Translations under genes and position numbers: made by a program
From: Holacanthus passer
Taxonomy: Eukaryota > Chordata > Actinopteri > Pomacanthidae
NCBI GenBank assembly: GCA_025331565.1
Contig: JAFREQ010000008.1
Location: 2,666,001-2,730,000, forward strand
Reading direction: 5' to 3'
Length of the DNA: 64,000 nucleotides
Notes under the pieces: generated by a model
What the model was told of the DNA's origin: nothing
What the model saw: only the letters and a program-made list of their open reading frames with translations
Databases searched by the model: none
In this document: piece after piece, positions 40,010 through 52,130 of the stretch
How positions within the stretch are numbered: position 1 is the stretch's first letter
How the letters are laid out: every line of letters starts with the position of its first letter

Positions 40010-40195
40010 ATGAAGTGTCTCTGTCAGAGCCCCAGCTCCCCCTCTGGGCCGCTGCTGATTAATTGTCCGTCCAGCTCCTGTGATAGCGACCACTTTAACC
40101 AAGACTCCCGAGACACTCACCCATTGTCCCATCCCCGCCAAAAGACACCTCTCCTCCCGTGTACCGGGCCACTCGCCTGCCCTTCTCCGGCTAAA
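40010..40195. promoter_or_regulatory. Candidate regulatory island
   Basis: It holds GCTGCTGATTAATTGTCCG, GATAGCGACCACTTTAACC and AAAATTAGGAG. Unique and CpG-containing. Confidence 0.25.
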
Positions 40196-42529
40196 ATTAG
40201 GAGAAATTCTCTATTTCACCCCCCACGCTGTCGTTTTTTTTTTTCTGTCTTACTCTGGCTGCTACAAATAATCTTGCATCAGCACCCCATTCACCTTGCC
40301 ATCGGGGGATAATGTCTCTCTGTGGGAGAGAGGTTTTGGAACAAAGGCAGGGGGGGGCTTGAAAACAGCATGATACGCGCTGTGTCCCCCCCACCTACCG
40401 CCCCCCTGTGTGTTTACACGTGCACTAGCGACTGGCTGAGATAAAGCACCCCTGTCTCAGGTAAACAGTCGAGCACAGCAGGACAAAATGACAGGGTTGA
40501 CTTTGGACCTGGGTTGCACTTTAGTCAGCTCCTCTCACATTTGATATACACTTCCATCCTGCCCACCCATCCCTTCATGCACACACACACACACACACAC
40601 ACAATCACACAATGTAAAGCTTCCTGTTACAGTTCTTTAACACTGTAAATCTGAAGATGATACTGACACAAATATTAAAGGCAATTCATTCTCAGCTTCA
40701 GTAGAGATGTTACCAAAAAGATTTTTCAGGATATTAATATTTTTCCACGATGGTTCAAAATGAACAATTATGCATGCATTGAAAAAAAAAAAACTGCTGT
40801 GAGCAACTGTCATACTCAGCATTGTCTCCCTCCTCCCCTCCCTCTCTGCCAAGCTGCAGAACCATAGCATCCATCCGGACGGCTATATAGCCAGCCCCCA
40901 AAAGCAGCCAAGGTCAATTGCCTTTCCTGCTCCTCTCATCCTGTGCTTTATGTACCTTCACATCCAGGGAAAGAGAGCTGCGCTATTTCTGCTCTGCTGC
41001 AAGGTGACTGCTGCTTCACACCGGCGATAGCCACACTAATACAGGCTGAGAGCGGCTGACGTTTCCTTTAGTGCTGAAGGAGAATGTATAAAAATCTTAC
41101 ATAAAAGTGAAAAGTAGTTCATTGAAATATACAATGTTTTACCCAAAAGTATATATATATATAATAGTATATATTTATCTTGTTCACAAGCCTAAAAAGC
41201 TGATCCATACAAAAGGACTCATTGTTTAGCTATAGATGAGCGTCCCTTTGACGAATGCTAAAGGAATATAAATATCCATAATGTGGGCTGAGGATCAATA
41301 CTAGCAACTCAATGATTATTCAACCAAGCACAGAGATTCATGTGTTTTTTGGGGGGAGGCTCTTTGTTTTGGAACTAATCAAATATTCCAATGAAAACTC
41401 CCAAAGCAGTTTTGTCTTTTAGTATTAACACAGTAAACCCGGTAGTCATGTTGTACAGTCATGTTGTTGGCGAAGTCAGTGAAGACATTAGATTTTAAAA
41501 CACAAATATGACCGGTGGCTTCATAAATACTCAAAAAGTAATTATAATTATTTGTATAAATATAATGTTGGACTAACTTGAAAGGCAGAAAAAGATGCAT
41601 AAATGGTGACTAAGAGGAAATGCAAACTGAACCTTACTCTTTTTACTGCTTGACACTGTGGTCCTTTCTTTACTGCAGCCTCTGATTATCTGATTATTAT
41701 ATCCCTGATGAAAAATATCAATTTGCTTAATATTCAGACAGAGACTTATTATCATGCTGCGCTTGTTGTACTCTAGATTTTTCTCTTACGGTTCTCGACG
41801 GTGACATCACAGTGATTTCATATTAATCCTGAAGGTATTACGGGAAGATTTTCCACCGTACAACCTTTCAGTTTCTGCATTCTTTGTGACATTTTTATAG
41901 TAAACTGCAAACATTTTACAATACTATTATTATTTTTTTGTACAAGAGATAGCATCTTTGGTGCAGCCATTTTTCATGCTTGCATAGATAAACTGCTTCC
42001 CAGTCAAGTCTGAATATTTCCCCCTCTCTCCCTCTCGCTCCCAGATGTCTCCTTACAGCTGCCATGACTGACTGCAAACTCATTTATTACAGGTCACAAA
42101 CGCCAAGTGCTTCATTTAAAAGGACGCCACCCTCCCTCTCCTCTACCACAAGTGAAAAATCGACCTGCAAGAATAGCATACAGGGCACACCGCTCCATTA
42201 GCACTAAGCGGAGGCCAAGCAGCGCCCAAAAGACGGGGACAGGGTTCGAGCAGCGGGAGCAGAACAGAAAGACAGAAGGGACAGTTTTGTGACATCTTTC
42301 ATTCTTGCTGGAATGATCACAACGACTGAGACAACAGGGACGGAGAGAAATTTACAGTGGATGCAAGGCCTCCAAGATTACTAACAAAATGTGACATTAC
42401 ATGAGTTCTTAGCTACTTTTGCAACAGTAGTTCAAAAATATTTGTTCTAACTTAATAAACAGTTGCTTTAAACCTTAACCCACATAACATCCCAAGCCTG
42501 GTTCATATTTATTCAGGCGCACAAATCAC

Positions 42530-42655
42530 CAAATCAAGATTTTGCGTGAAGTGTGTGTTCCGCCGGCCATATCCGATATCACTCAAAGCCCGTCTGTAAT
42601 TACATTGTAAATGCAGATTAGCTATGAATATTTTATAAGGGGATTACTAAAAGAG
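42530..42655. promoter_or_regulatory. Candidate regulatory island
   Basis: CCGCCGGCCATATCC, GATATCACTC, TGTAATTACATTGTAAATGC (TAATTA beside SOX-like ATTGT) and GATTAGC are packed in 100 bases, before a purine repeat. Confidence 0.25.
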
Positions 42656-42954
42656 GAAAGAGACAGAGAGGGAGAGAGAGGAGAGAAATCAGCCCTTTAA
42701 CACACACCCACATGGAACTGCATGAAAAGCTCGTTTGAAGGTGGAGCTAGTCTTTCATGCCCAAGTTGTCAGCCTATTATCATCCTTTCATATGTTCGCC
42801 ACCATTATTAACTTTGAGCGGGAATAGAAAAATAACACAAAAAAGTGAGAATAAAACACATCACTCCAATATGTCAGGCTGTCGCTTCAGAGAGAGAGGG
42901 GTGGGGGGAGAAAAAACACGGCAGACCGACTCTTATCATCGGACTCTCATTCTA

Positions 42955-43045
42955 AAACGTGGCGGTAATGAGTGTGTCTTAACAAAGATTAGCCATAATT
43001 TCCATTGTCATTTTAATGCTCCCACATTATGTGGAGGCTTACAAA
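42955..43045. promoter_or_regulatory. Candidate regulatory island
   Basis: GGCGGTAATGAG, AACAAAGATTAGCC, CCATTGTCATTTTAATGC. SOX words (AACAAAG, CATTGT) alternate with homeodomain words. Confidence 0.25.
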
Positions 43046-43099
43046 GCCACAGATGAAGGCAGAGGGTGGGCGGAGGAAGAGGAACAGGCAGACAGTGGA

Positions 43100-43101
<2 letters not shown>

Positions 43102-43139
<38 letters not shown>
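43102..43139. repeat. (AG)n microsatellite
   Basis: About 19 AG units. A separate (CA)n lies 86 bases to the right, near 43225-43253. Confidence 0.97.
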
Positions 43140-43141
<2 letters not shown>

Positions 43142-44769
43142 TCTGGAGCTCGGTTAGTCTGTCAGTCACCCTCTATCCCTCCAACCATGCAGCCATACAA
43201 ACAAACACTGACAGACACAGTTGCCACACACACAAACACACACACACACACACTCGCAGCATATGCACATGTTTTCCCAGACCCTTTGTCACCACATTTT
43301 GAAACCCTCAAAATGCGCTTGTCAAAAGGGTCGGTGCCTGACAGTCTTCCACAGCCCTCCAGGAGGATGCGGAGGACAGACGGGCTTATTGTGAGACGGG
43401 TAGCAGCAGCAACAAAGGGGATCAAAAGTCTCACAAAGTGACAGACATACATGATGCGTTCAGGCTCCCGACATCTACATTGTTTAGTGAACGCAGGAGG
43501 GAGGCTTTCAAGGGCCTGGATCTCGCAGATTTTGTCGTATACTTCAGAGGGATGGCCCGGGGTGAAGGCAGTATGCGTGTGGGTATGTGCATAAGTGTGT
43601 AGGAGTGAGTTTTGGAGTGTGTGCGCCGACGTGTGAGGTGCACTGGCACCCGTCCGCGCTGACAGACAACTTTATGTGAATCCTCTTTTTTTTTAAAAAC
43701 TATGTGCCATACTTCAAACAATATTATGCAAAAATCACCAGAAAATGTCCCTTTAGAATATGAAATGTAAAAATGCAATTGTTTGTTTGATATGTTGCAC
43801 AAAACACACATTTTCATATCATCAAAAAAGTGACAGTCCTTTTTTTTTTTTTTGCAACATTTCTGTGAGCGTGTGTTTTTGTCGATATATATATACACAT
43901 ACACACAAAGAAGAAGACCAGTGGAAGCTTGGCCACTGAACATGTTTGGGGATTAAAGCATGATGATGGAAAAGTTTTGTCGGGTGAAACTAATATCAGG
44001 ATAAGGTTTTTGGTTTCACTGTTTTAGTGCTTCCTGGTTTAGTTGACAGACTAATACAGCCATTTTTACAATTTATATTTTAAAAAAAAACAGGCTTTCC
44101 TTTTTGTACCCACAAATTATTTACCCTGATCGACTTGACAGACTTGAGCCTTGCAGCAGTGGTGGTACAAAGAGAATAAGTCCAAGCCGGGATTGTTTGA
44201 CTGACAGTTGTCTGCACTCTGCATGACACAGCATCATTTGGCCTCTTTTCTCGGTGTGTTGTTTGTGTCGATCCCATTTCCCCGCACTCAGAAAGGCTGA
44301 AAGGTAGCAGAAGCCCTGAGAATTTTATTGTTTTTCACGCTGCAAGCTCTTCTTGGTGGCCCTAAACGCACATTTGCCAACCTAATTAAAATGCAGCGGA
44401 TTGATTTCCCCGCTGCTGAAACTTAGTCCCCAATCTGTCTAAACTAGCTGTGCTATATTGTCAAAGATATCAAGCAGGACCTCGCTCATGTTGTTGTTGC
44501 TGCTGAGTGTTTGTTGCGCTACCTTGTTAATGAAGGCCTTTGGTTGCTGTGTAGTCAGCTCTCTGGGCCCGCGTTGCACCGAGGCTATCACTATTTCTAT
44601 TTGCGTGTCTCTCTCTTGCCACCTTCCCTTTCACTCTCTCGCAGACGCACAAAAACCTCAAAGCTCACTCAATTTACACAAACCAAAAAGAGAAACCGTA
44701 AAATCAGACAAACACAGAGGGAGTGAAAAGCGGCTAAAAAAGCATAGCATTTCCATCAAACCATATCAA

Positions 44770-45020
44770 ATCTGCAGTAATCTAATTGCTTGTAAACCAC
44801 GCTCCCAACACAGGATTTGCATTTTAACGACACATGTGATAAACAGCTGGCAAAATGATGCGTTTACGGACATGGGCGACGCTCCGATCCGATTGTGACA
44901 TCCTTCACCAAAAGGACATTTAATAGCCGAGCTGACAATGATGCATGGCAAAACACATGCACGTGTGTGGTGCATTTATAACTGCAGGTGATAAATGAGG
45001 GTGCGGCGCTTGTAAAGGTC
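44770..45020. promoter_or_regulatory. Candidate regulatory island with octamer site
   Basis: ATTTGCAT (44815-44822) is a perfect POU octamer in inverted form. GATAAACAGCTGG, CATTTAATAGCC, and AAAGGTCACAT (nuclear-receptor half site) follow. Confidence 0.35.
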
Positions 45021-48000
45021 ACATAGGATATGATCCAATCATTTCTGCTGGCTGCAGACCGTCTGACTGGTTATGAGCCCATCAACAAGTCAAAACTGGA
45101 AAACAACGCGCGCAGTTGTGTCTTCAGAAAGAAATAATAACACTTCCCTCTTGTCATCCTTAACAAAGAAATCGGTGGTAATCCAATACATTTTAGAAGA
45201 ATGCGATACGAATATAAAAGTTAGAAGTCCCTGTGGTAGTGATTAAAGAATATTACAGTAACATCACAGCAGATTAAAGACCAAAAAAACCCCACCATTA
45301 GGGACAATAAGGTCATAGACTCACTGCACACACACTTTCAGTCCCTGCTGGAATATTAGAGTGATTTTTCATTAGGGATTCTCGGTCCGCATTGTGGGTG
45401 CTACACATGTATTATTGATGCCAGTGGTTCAAAAGCAGTTTGTTTGTTGAGAAGTGGGGAGATTTATAGGGAACTTAATGGTTTCCACTACTCTCACAAT
45501 GAAACCACAGTCTAGATTGCACAAACAGAAGGTTTTTTATTCTTTATCTAGCTGCAGGGTGAAATCCCCAGGAGAGGAAAACACAATAAAAAATGGTTGG
45601 AATTTCTCTTCTGCAGCAAATGTCTCATGGCTATTTTTTTTTTCTGTCAGTAACATATGGCAGGTGTGGACAACAGGAAAATGTGTATATTTTTTTGTTT
45701 TTATCATTGTCATTGAAAGCAAAACCTCACCAGAATGTGAGAAGTGATGATGTGATACTCCATAAAATACCTACATTTTTACATCTTATCTGTCATCATG
45801 TGTTGATAAACTTTGAAAACACATCTTGACTATTTCCAAAAGCAAGACAGGCATTTTTTTTTTTTTTTGTCGTTCAACAGATATTTCCATACAGTGGATC
45901 GATGGCTTTAAGCTGCTCCTCATCTCTCACCCAGACAGAGACAGAGGAGATGAAAGCACAGAGGTTCACATTCCTCTTTCCTACAAATGGAAGTGGATCA
46001 CCACCTAATCAAAGGCTGCCATTCTTCCAATAAAAAAGCCTGGTGGCAGCGGAGGGTCAAAGCTCCTTTATCGGGCGACAGCAGGCAAAGATATGACTGT
46101 AAGAGGGCTTTGTGACGAAGCGGAGCTGTGTGGGCCGCTAAATGTAACACCATTCTTTCCCTATGCTTCAGACTGGAAGAGAAAAAAAAAACACACAATG
46201 AAGAACAGTGTACAAGAAGTGTCGGTCTGCAGCGTGGTGAGAGTGCAAAAAAAAAAAAGAACTAACAAATCCTCGTCTCTCTTTTTTCTCGATGAGTCTC
46301 CCTCTGTGCCTCGCTCGATCCCTTGTAAACATTTTGATATACTATGAACTCACATATCAGCCGCACGCTGGAACTGCACTGTCGCTTGCAGTCTAGTAAA
46401 CAGAAGTTGCCACTATAAAATCAAGGAAGCAGCAGAGGGTACTATCGTTCAACTTCCATTTCTTTTTTAGAAGATATCCACCTTTGGAGTTCTTAAGAAT
46501 CAAAACTCTCCGTTTACGTTACAGCAGGGAGGAAGAAATCTGCCGCGAGTTGCAAAAACAGTGTCATTTAAAGATGGAGTTTATCCACATGCTCAGTGAA
46601 AAAGTACCCACTTCACACACACACACACACACGGTTGCATTCGTAACAGATGACTTCACTATACTCCTGCGCACAAAATATATGAATATTCATAAACACA
46701 CATAGACTTTTGGAATGTGGCCATATGGTTCCCAATCGGCTGCTGTATACATTTCCCACTTCCGTCCTCCAGCTCGTGTGTAAAGCTGCAGTTAGTTAGA
46801 GCAGAGTTCAGGGAAGAGACTCTTTCAGCATCTTTCAGACATGTGAAAACGTATTAACTCCAGTTTAGGCGATTTTTGTGTTCGACTTAAGAATTGCATG
46901 GTTCTCTATGTGGGAAGGGGAAATTTACAGAATCTGTAATCTCCTCAGCAGCAAAAACAAAAACTCACGATGGTCTGGAAAATGTTCTGATCTGCACAGT
47001 TGCCGGGAAAAAAGGTGACACAACAGGAATGATAAGGAATTTCTTAGAAATTTAGTCAACTTCATCAAAGAGTATTCCTTTTTTTAAATCACTCATTAAG
47101 GGGCATCAAATAAGAAAAAGCAATTGTGCCAGTGAACGTGCACGAGTCCCTGTTTTTATATTGTGTGTCCTGCCTCATACAAACCTCAGGCAACAGCACA
47201 CACACACACAAAGCCAATCCAACGCACTCAGGTGCACACACACAAACACACACACACTCATATTGCATCACGTTGCCTTTCCCTCTCACAGCCAGAACTT
47301 AATCCATGTTTACGCCCATATTTGTATAATCCGCTCTTCCTGCGTTCGCCTCTGCGGCTCTCTGGCTCTCTTTTGTGCTCCTTTAACTTCTAAATGCGCT
47401 TTACAAGATATGGGGATGGTATCAGCCCGCATATGTGAAAGGCAAATCTATTTGTTCTGATAGAATAATGTGCTTTATTTCATTTCCTCTTATGTAACTT
47501 GTTTGGAGATATAAAAAGTGTTGATGGGGCTGAACAGGTGAAACAGCAAAGCCAACAAACACGCTTTTTTTTTTTTCTTGTTTTAACAATTGGAGTTTGG
47601 AGACATTCATTTGACTGTGCTCATCATTGTAATACTGTGCAATGTTCTGTGCAGGAAATGACAGCACCCCTCTCTCAAGTCTCTCTCGTCTAAACTGCAT
47701 CCAATCAATCACCCTCTGTTCCCTTTGAGGCTCTACTGGACGCAGATCTTATTAAGTGCAGGTTGCAGTGGTGGGCCTGTGCGTCAAACTGCGCCCGCTT
47801 ATGAGATCACATTTGAGGGGATGCATTGCAAAAAAAAATATTTCACCTCAAACAAGCTGTGCTCATGAAACTGTCTGGAAACATGTTTCACTTCTTTTAA
47901 GATTGTTATAGCAGCAAAGTGGCACAATGAGACTCTCCACTTCTAAAAAAACACACACAAAATGAAATGAAAATCGTGTGACACAGAATAGATATGAAGG

Positions 48001-48250
48001 GAATCATCTGACAGCAATTGCAGATTTTCAACACAGGCTTTAAAGATTCAATATTACGCTATGATTGGGTCAGTTTTCTTATGTATGCATTTCTGGTTTA
48101 AGCCCATTTTTTTTACTACATGGGTTCTAGAAATAGTTTCACACACAAATGCAGATGAAGGAGATACAGTAAGTGAATGTGTGTGAATTATGGACATGTC
48201 CTTGTCTCTCTGGTCTCATTTTAGTCGTCCTGTGTGAAGGTGATGAAGCA
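45021..48250. other. No gene seen
   Basis: Unique sequence with several T/A homopolymers (45855-45868, 46246-46258, 47565-47577), (CA)n at 46615-46633 and CA-rich 47199-47255. A CpG-containing patch at 47740-47820 may be regulatory. Confidence 0.45.
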
Positions 48251-48251
48251 T

Positions 48252-48410
48252 AATGATGATGAGGAAGAGGAGGAGGAGGAGGGAGGTGGTTGTTTTTGCT
48301 TTTGTCTACTCGGCCAATATTTCTTATTTACAACAAGCCCTCTGATCTCTCTCTCTTTCTTTCCCTCTCTCTCCCTCACACACACACACACACACAAGAA
48401 CACACACCTA
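48252..48410. repeat. (GAG)n/(GAT)n triplets followed by CT and (CA)n
   Basis: Triplet runs at 48252-48285, then a CT tract and (CA)n at 48376-48396. Confidence 0.9.
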
Positions 48411-48987
48411 CAGTTCCCTGTGCGTAAAGAGCGCCCCCGCTCGGTGCAGACGGTACTGCCACCGTCAGCGTGAAAGTGCTGCGCGCTGATTGTCAAGCTG
48501 TGGATCCCTAAGGGGTCTCACTATACAATGAGGAAGAATGTAATTTCATGGTAATCCGCTTTGCTTTCAGCCCTATTACAGAACGCATATGGATGAATGT
48601 TCACCACTGTTATCGCCTTTTGTGCAGGTGAGAGTCGCACAGATCAGGACTGAAGCACAACAAGGTTTCCAAACGAGCCCCTGCAGGACTTGAAGGAGTC
48701 TGATTAAAGTGGTGCCCTTGGACAAACTGCTGTCCTGCAAAACTGCAAATGGGAAAAAAAAACCTGCTTTATCTTTTCTATTTTGGAATAAACTAGTGTG
48801 GAGACAGAAGTTCTGAAGTCGTGCACCAGACAGCCTGACTATCCACAGGAGAGGAGACAGGAGCCTGTTGTAAAGCGAGGCTCGTCACTCCTCTGTGTTT
48901 GTCCACGCTGTGTCTAAAAGGACACGTGTGGTGGACATGAAACGCTCTCCTCTCCCTCCAGATTCAACAGTGCCGCTCTGTGCGCGG

Positions 48988-48989
<2 letters not shown>

Positions 48990-49042
<53 letters not shown>
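48990..49042. repeat. (AC)n microsatellite near the signal-peptide exon
   Basis: About 23 AC units, then an interrupted tail. It lies about 280 bases inside the putative first intron, so length variation could affect the start of that gene. Confidence 0.97.
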
Positions 49043-49324
49043 GCAGCAGCAGCTCCCTGGCTTCAGCCCATCACAACTGCTCCAACCTGCACCTGTGCTC
49101 CAGTGTCACAGTGCTGCCCAAGCCTCAGACCCACTGCTCAGGTGGATGTTCAGGCTTGATGGTGAGAAAGACACGAGGTGCAGGATTTAGCTCTCAAACC
49201 CTGATGCGATTGTTCCGTGCGTAAAAACAGCAGCACTGGATGGATAGTTGTGCCAAATGCGCCCGGTGCGCACAAACAAACACACACACACACACACAAA
49301 CACAGCAGGATGGCGTTCACTCAC

Positions 49325-49403
49325 CTGATTGTGAAGAGCTCGACCCGAACAGGAGGCAAGTGAGGAGAAAGCCGAAGCAGCACAGGGCAGTGGTTGGTTT
49401 CAT
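49325..49403 (-). CDS. First coding exon (signal peptide) of an unidentified secreted or membrane protein, partial
   Basis: Read on the minus strand, an ATG at 49403 opens a frame of 26 codons plus one base. The peptide is a textbook signal sequence: basic start (MKPTT), a hydrophobic core (ALCCFGFLLTCLLFG, residues 6-20), then a small polar SSSSQS cleavage region. The start has A at -3. The frame ends in CAG|GTGAGT, a near-perfect splice donor, and reading past it meets a stop after two more codons, so the sequence makes sense as an exon rather than a mature protein. The intron is phase 1, which is common after signal peptides in Ig-fold, EGF, chemokine and receptor families. Later exons should lie to the left; none is recognisable in the 49 kb available, implying a very long first intron. 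The gene family cannot be named from this peptide. Alternative: a chance 28-codon frame, which the donor, start context and promoter make less likely. Confidence 0.6.
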
Positions 49404-49434
49404 GGTCGTGCTTGGCGAGTATCTCCTTTTAAAT

Positions 49435-49440
49435 TCACAT
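49435..49440 (-). promoter_or_regulatory. Minimal start-stop upstream ORF (ATG TGA)
   Basis: On the minus strand an ATG is followed at once by TGA, 31 nt upstream of the signal-peptide ATG. If the 5' UTR includes this site, a ribosome would initiate and terminate at the same place. Such start-stop elements are known in eukaryotes to lower translation of the downstream frame. The bases are certain; the role depends on where transcription starts. Confidence 0.45.
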
Positions 49441-49960
49441 GTCCAGCCGCGTATCGTTCCTTGAAAACAGCCAGAAAGGATGAATCTTCGGCGTCTGGAG
49501 CCTCTTCAGCCTGGGAGTTTTGGGGACTTTGGTCGCTTTGGAGTAAGTTTACAGCTTGTCCCACAGTCCTCCTCCTCCTCCTCGGCGCCTGCAGCTGGTT
49601 TGAGTCGTGCGTAAAAGCGCAAATGCTCGAATATTAAGTTTCCAACGCGCGCACTGCAAAGCTTGTCCAAACAGTATAAAGCAGCACTCATGCCATTACT
49701 CCTCGACTTGGATACAGTATGCAGCTGTAGACTCGTATTCTGCAGACACACCTCCAAGTCCCTCAACTCCTCCTCCGGACTCCGTGATTGGCACAGGTGC
49801 CCGACCATCACTCCAGACCCCGCCAGGCGCGTCTCCGTGCGCGCCACCATTGGTTGGCACTGGATGGCCAAAACCCCCATGAATTGGTGCGTCGGCTCAG
49901 TTGCACCTGTCACACTGAACACAGCAGAGATAAATCCTGAGAAAAGGATTTATAGGTGTA
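49441..49960 (-). promoter_or_regulatory. CpG-rich promoter and 5' UTR region of the minus-strand gene
   Basis: This stretch upstream of the signal-peptide exon is much richer in CpG than its surroundings, for example around 49636-49650 and 49828-49845. It carries three inverted CCAAT boxes (plus-strand ATTGG at 49787, 49849 and 49883), each readable as NF-Y sites on the minus strand. A possible TATA box (TATAAAT on the minus strand) lies at 49948-49954. If the TATA box is used, transcription would start near 49920 and the CCAAT boxes would fall inside the 5' UTR. If the CCAAT boxes are used, the start lies nearer 49700. I cannot decide between the two. Confidence 0.45.
49787..49887 (-). promoter_or_regulatory. 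Three CCAAT boxes (NF-Y-like)
   Basis: ATTGG occurs at 49787-49791, 49849-49853 and 49883-49887, giving three same-orientation CCAAT boxes on the minus strand with 62 and 34 base steps. Clustered CCAAT boxes upstream of a start are a usual NF-Y promoter pattern. Function is inferred. Confidence 0.4.
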
Positions 49961-50398
49961 ATGAGTGAAATAGAGCTGAATATCACTTATAGGTGGCTGC
50001 AGCGTGCGCTCTTCAAGGTCTCATCCAGATTTGATAATATATGGCCTCATATTGGAAGAGTTGTTGATTTAATGCTGAAGTGAGCAGCACTGTGCTTTTG
50101 AGACTGATGCCTAGCAGTAGAATACATTTCATTATATTATTAACAGGTGTATGGTGAATTAAAATTTCATTGTCGCTGTTGTTTAAGTTTTCATTCCTCC
50201 AATCTGAAGTTGCTTCTTTTTACAAGACCGCGATACAGGCAATGAAGACATGTTGACAGCAAAATTATAACCCAAGACTTATTTTGTTTTTTTCAAGTTG
50301 CATCTTAAGCAAAGATTTCCATTTTTCCTCAGCTATCAGACTACATTACTGTTGAAGGCAATATCTCTCCATATCCAGGGTAATCATTTCCCCGGGGG

Positions 50399-50473
50399 TG
50401 GCTCAGTGTAAATGACACAAATAGAAGTCAAATAGAACGTTTAGATAGTGCTGTTGTTGTGCCCACTGAGCTA
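50399..50473. repeat. Inverted repeat of an A-box-like word
   Basis: TGGCTCAGTG at 50399 and CACTGAGCTA at 50464 are inverted copies (9 of 10) separated by 55 bases. The minus reading, TAGCTCAGTGGG, also fits the tRNA A-box consensus. No B box lies at the proper spacing on either strand. Confidence 0.35.
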
Positions 50474-51488
50474 TTTGTAATAGTTTGAAAGCAGAGACTT
50501 TGCAGTGGCAGAAAAAAAAAGTAAGATAATGGGTGCACAAGAAACAATGTGACGAAAGGTTATTACTTAAACAGCTGCTGACTATACTTTGGCACTTTAG
50601 GAGAAGGACGAGGGCCTCCTGGAGTCACAATATGTCCACACATCTGGACAGAACTCATGCACTCTGACTGTCCCCACACCTTAAGTCCTCCGAACACACA
50701 CACACATACATGCACACACACACATGCACAAGTTCATTGAGAATCTTAAAAGTCATGAAATACTTTTTTTATAGACCCTGTTCACCTTGACAGTCAGAAA
50801 GAAAGTGCAACAAATACTTTTCTTGTGCTTCTGTTTCTTACATTCATTCATGTTAACATAGAGTTCAGCTGCAGGTAAAAGTGTTAAATAATTGCATTTC
50901 ACATTTGCATAATTAAAACACCTATTTAAGCTGAAGCACAGTCAACTCTTATGATATTAGATTTAATATGTAAGTAGGATAATAAGTACTATCAACTGTA
51001 AACATGTTCAATCATGCTGAGGTCTTTCAAGGGACAAAAGTATGATGTTTATGGTCTTCTGAGAGTGGTTGTTAGCTTTATTATGACTGGAGGAGACAGT
51101 TTACCTTCCTTTTAATTTTCCATTACATCAAAGTGTACGCCTGAGCAATAATCTACTCCAGTCCGTAATCATCCTTCTTTCAGCTATAAGCAGGTCACTC
51201 CTCCCCAGAAAATCATTCAAGGCTTTTGTTTGCTTCTAATAGGGAGGCATACTGCTCGCCCACACACACACCCACTGCCTGGCCGGGCGCTTTTTTCTGA
51301 TCCTGGAACAGTAGAGCTGAACTCGCCTCAGCCAAGTGTACCCAACACTTTAAGAAAATGGGATGCAGACAGTTTTCACTTTGAAGAAAGTCAAAAGGCT
51401 CTGTTGTTTTCAGCTTGGTTGCAGAATGAATAGTGCGCTGAACTGTGAGGGGCACTTCTTGAACCTCCGCTGCAGTGTTGACCCCTCG

Positions 51489-51503
51489 CCTGTGGGGGGC
51501 AGT
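51489..51503 (+). promoter_or_regulatory. CTCF-like motif
   Basis: CCTGTGGGGGGCAGT agrees with CCASYAGRKGGCRSY at 13 of 15 positions, including the GGC core. It lies 1.6 kb upstream of the promoter region. Confidence 0.3.
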
Positions 51504-51829
51504 CCGTCCCTCACCTCATAGGTCACAGGACCAGTGGAGTGACACAGTGGGGGGTGGGCTATCCAAGCTGCCACCAACTAGTTTCCTGACTCTCTGTGTG
51601 ACATTGGCTTCCTATCACACAGGCGCTTTATTAAATATTCCTCAGCAGAAATGAGCTTTTAATATCACTGACACCACAAATTTATTAAGAAATATGGAAA
51701 AATGAGATCTGGCAGCATGCTACGAGGAGAGGCTTCGCTCTAAATATGCCCCAAATGGCTGCCGTTTATCATTTTTAATACCGAAAATGCAATTTAGCAA
51801 CGTTGTGTATTTTCATTATACATTACGCT

Positions 51830-52130
51830 TTAAGAGGCACCTTCTGACAGTATCACCCTAATGCTGTCAATTAGGTAATTTATTCCAGGGGATTATGAGA
51901 GGGAATGAGACGAGGTTTCATGTGTTCTTCTAGGCGTTCCCCGGTGCCTGCTGTACAGCTAATCTAATACATAACCCCCTGATTTGTTTAATGGATGAGA
52001 CTTTGCTGCTGCAAGAGGCACGCCAATAAAAGTCGGGGCCCTCCAGAGGCTATTGTGCCTCATAATGATGCCAGACACACAATGTGAGAGTTATGAAGCA
52101 ATTCTTTATCATGCGGCACATTGTTTTGCT
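51830..52130. promoter_or_regulatory. Large candidate conserved-type island
   Basis: GCTGTCAATTAGGTAATTTATTCC, GGGGATTATGAG, CAGCTAATCTAATAC (OTX/PITX-like), GCCAATAAAAGTCGG and CTCATAATGATGCC occur in 250 repeat-free bases. Confidence 0.4.

Noticed and set aside
39776..40312. 178-codon plus-strand frame
   Set aside because: First half is purine-rich sequence giving Lys/Arg/Glu runs; second half is a GC-rich regulatory-type island; no protein recognised.
43016..43943. 141-codon plus and 170-codon minus frames
   Set aside because: They rest on (AG)n, (CA)n and A/T runs and have no coding features.
49506..49922. 138-codon minus and overlapping plus frames in the promoter region
   Set aside because: Openness comes from GC-rich composition; all frames are open together, which is typical of CpG-rich promoters. 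The signal-peptide exon downstream uses a different start.
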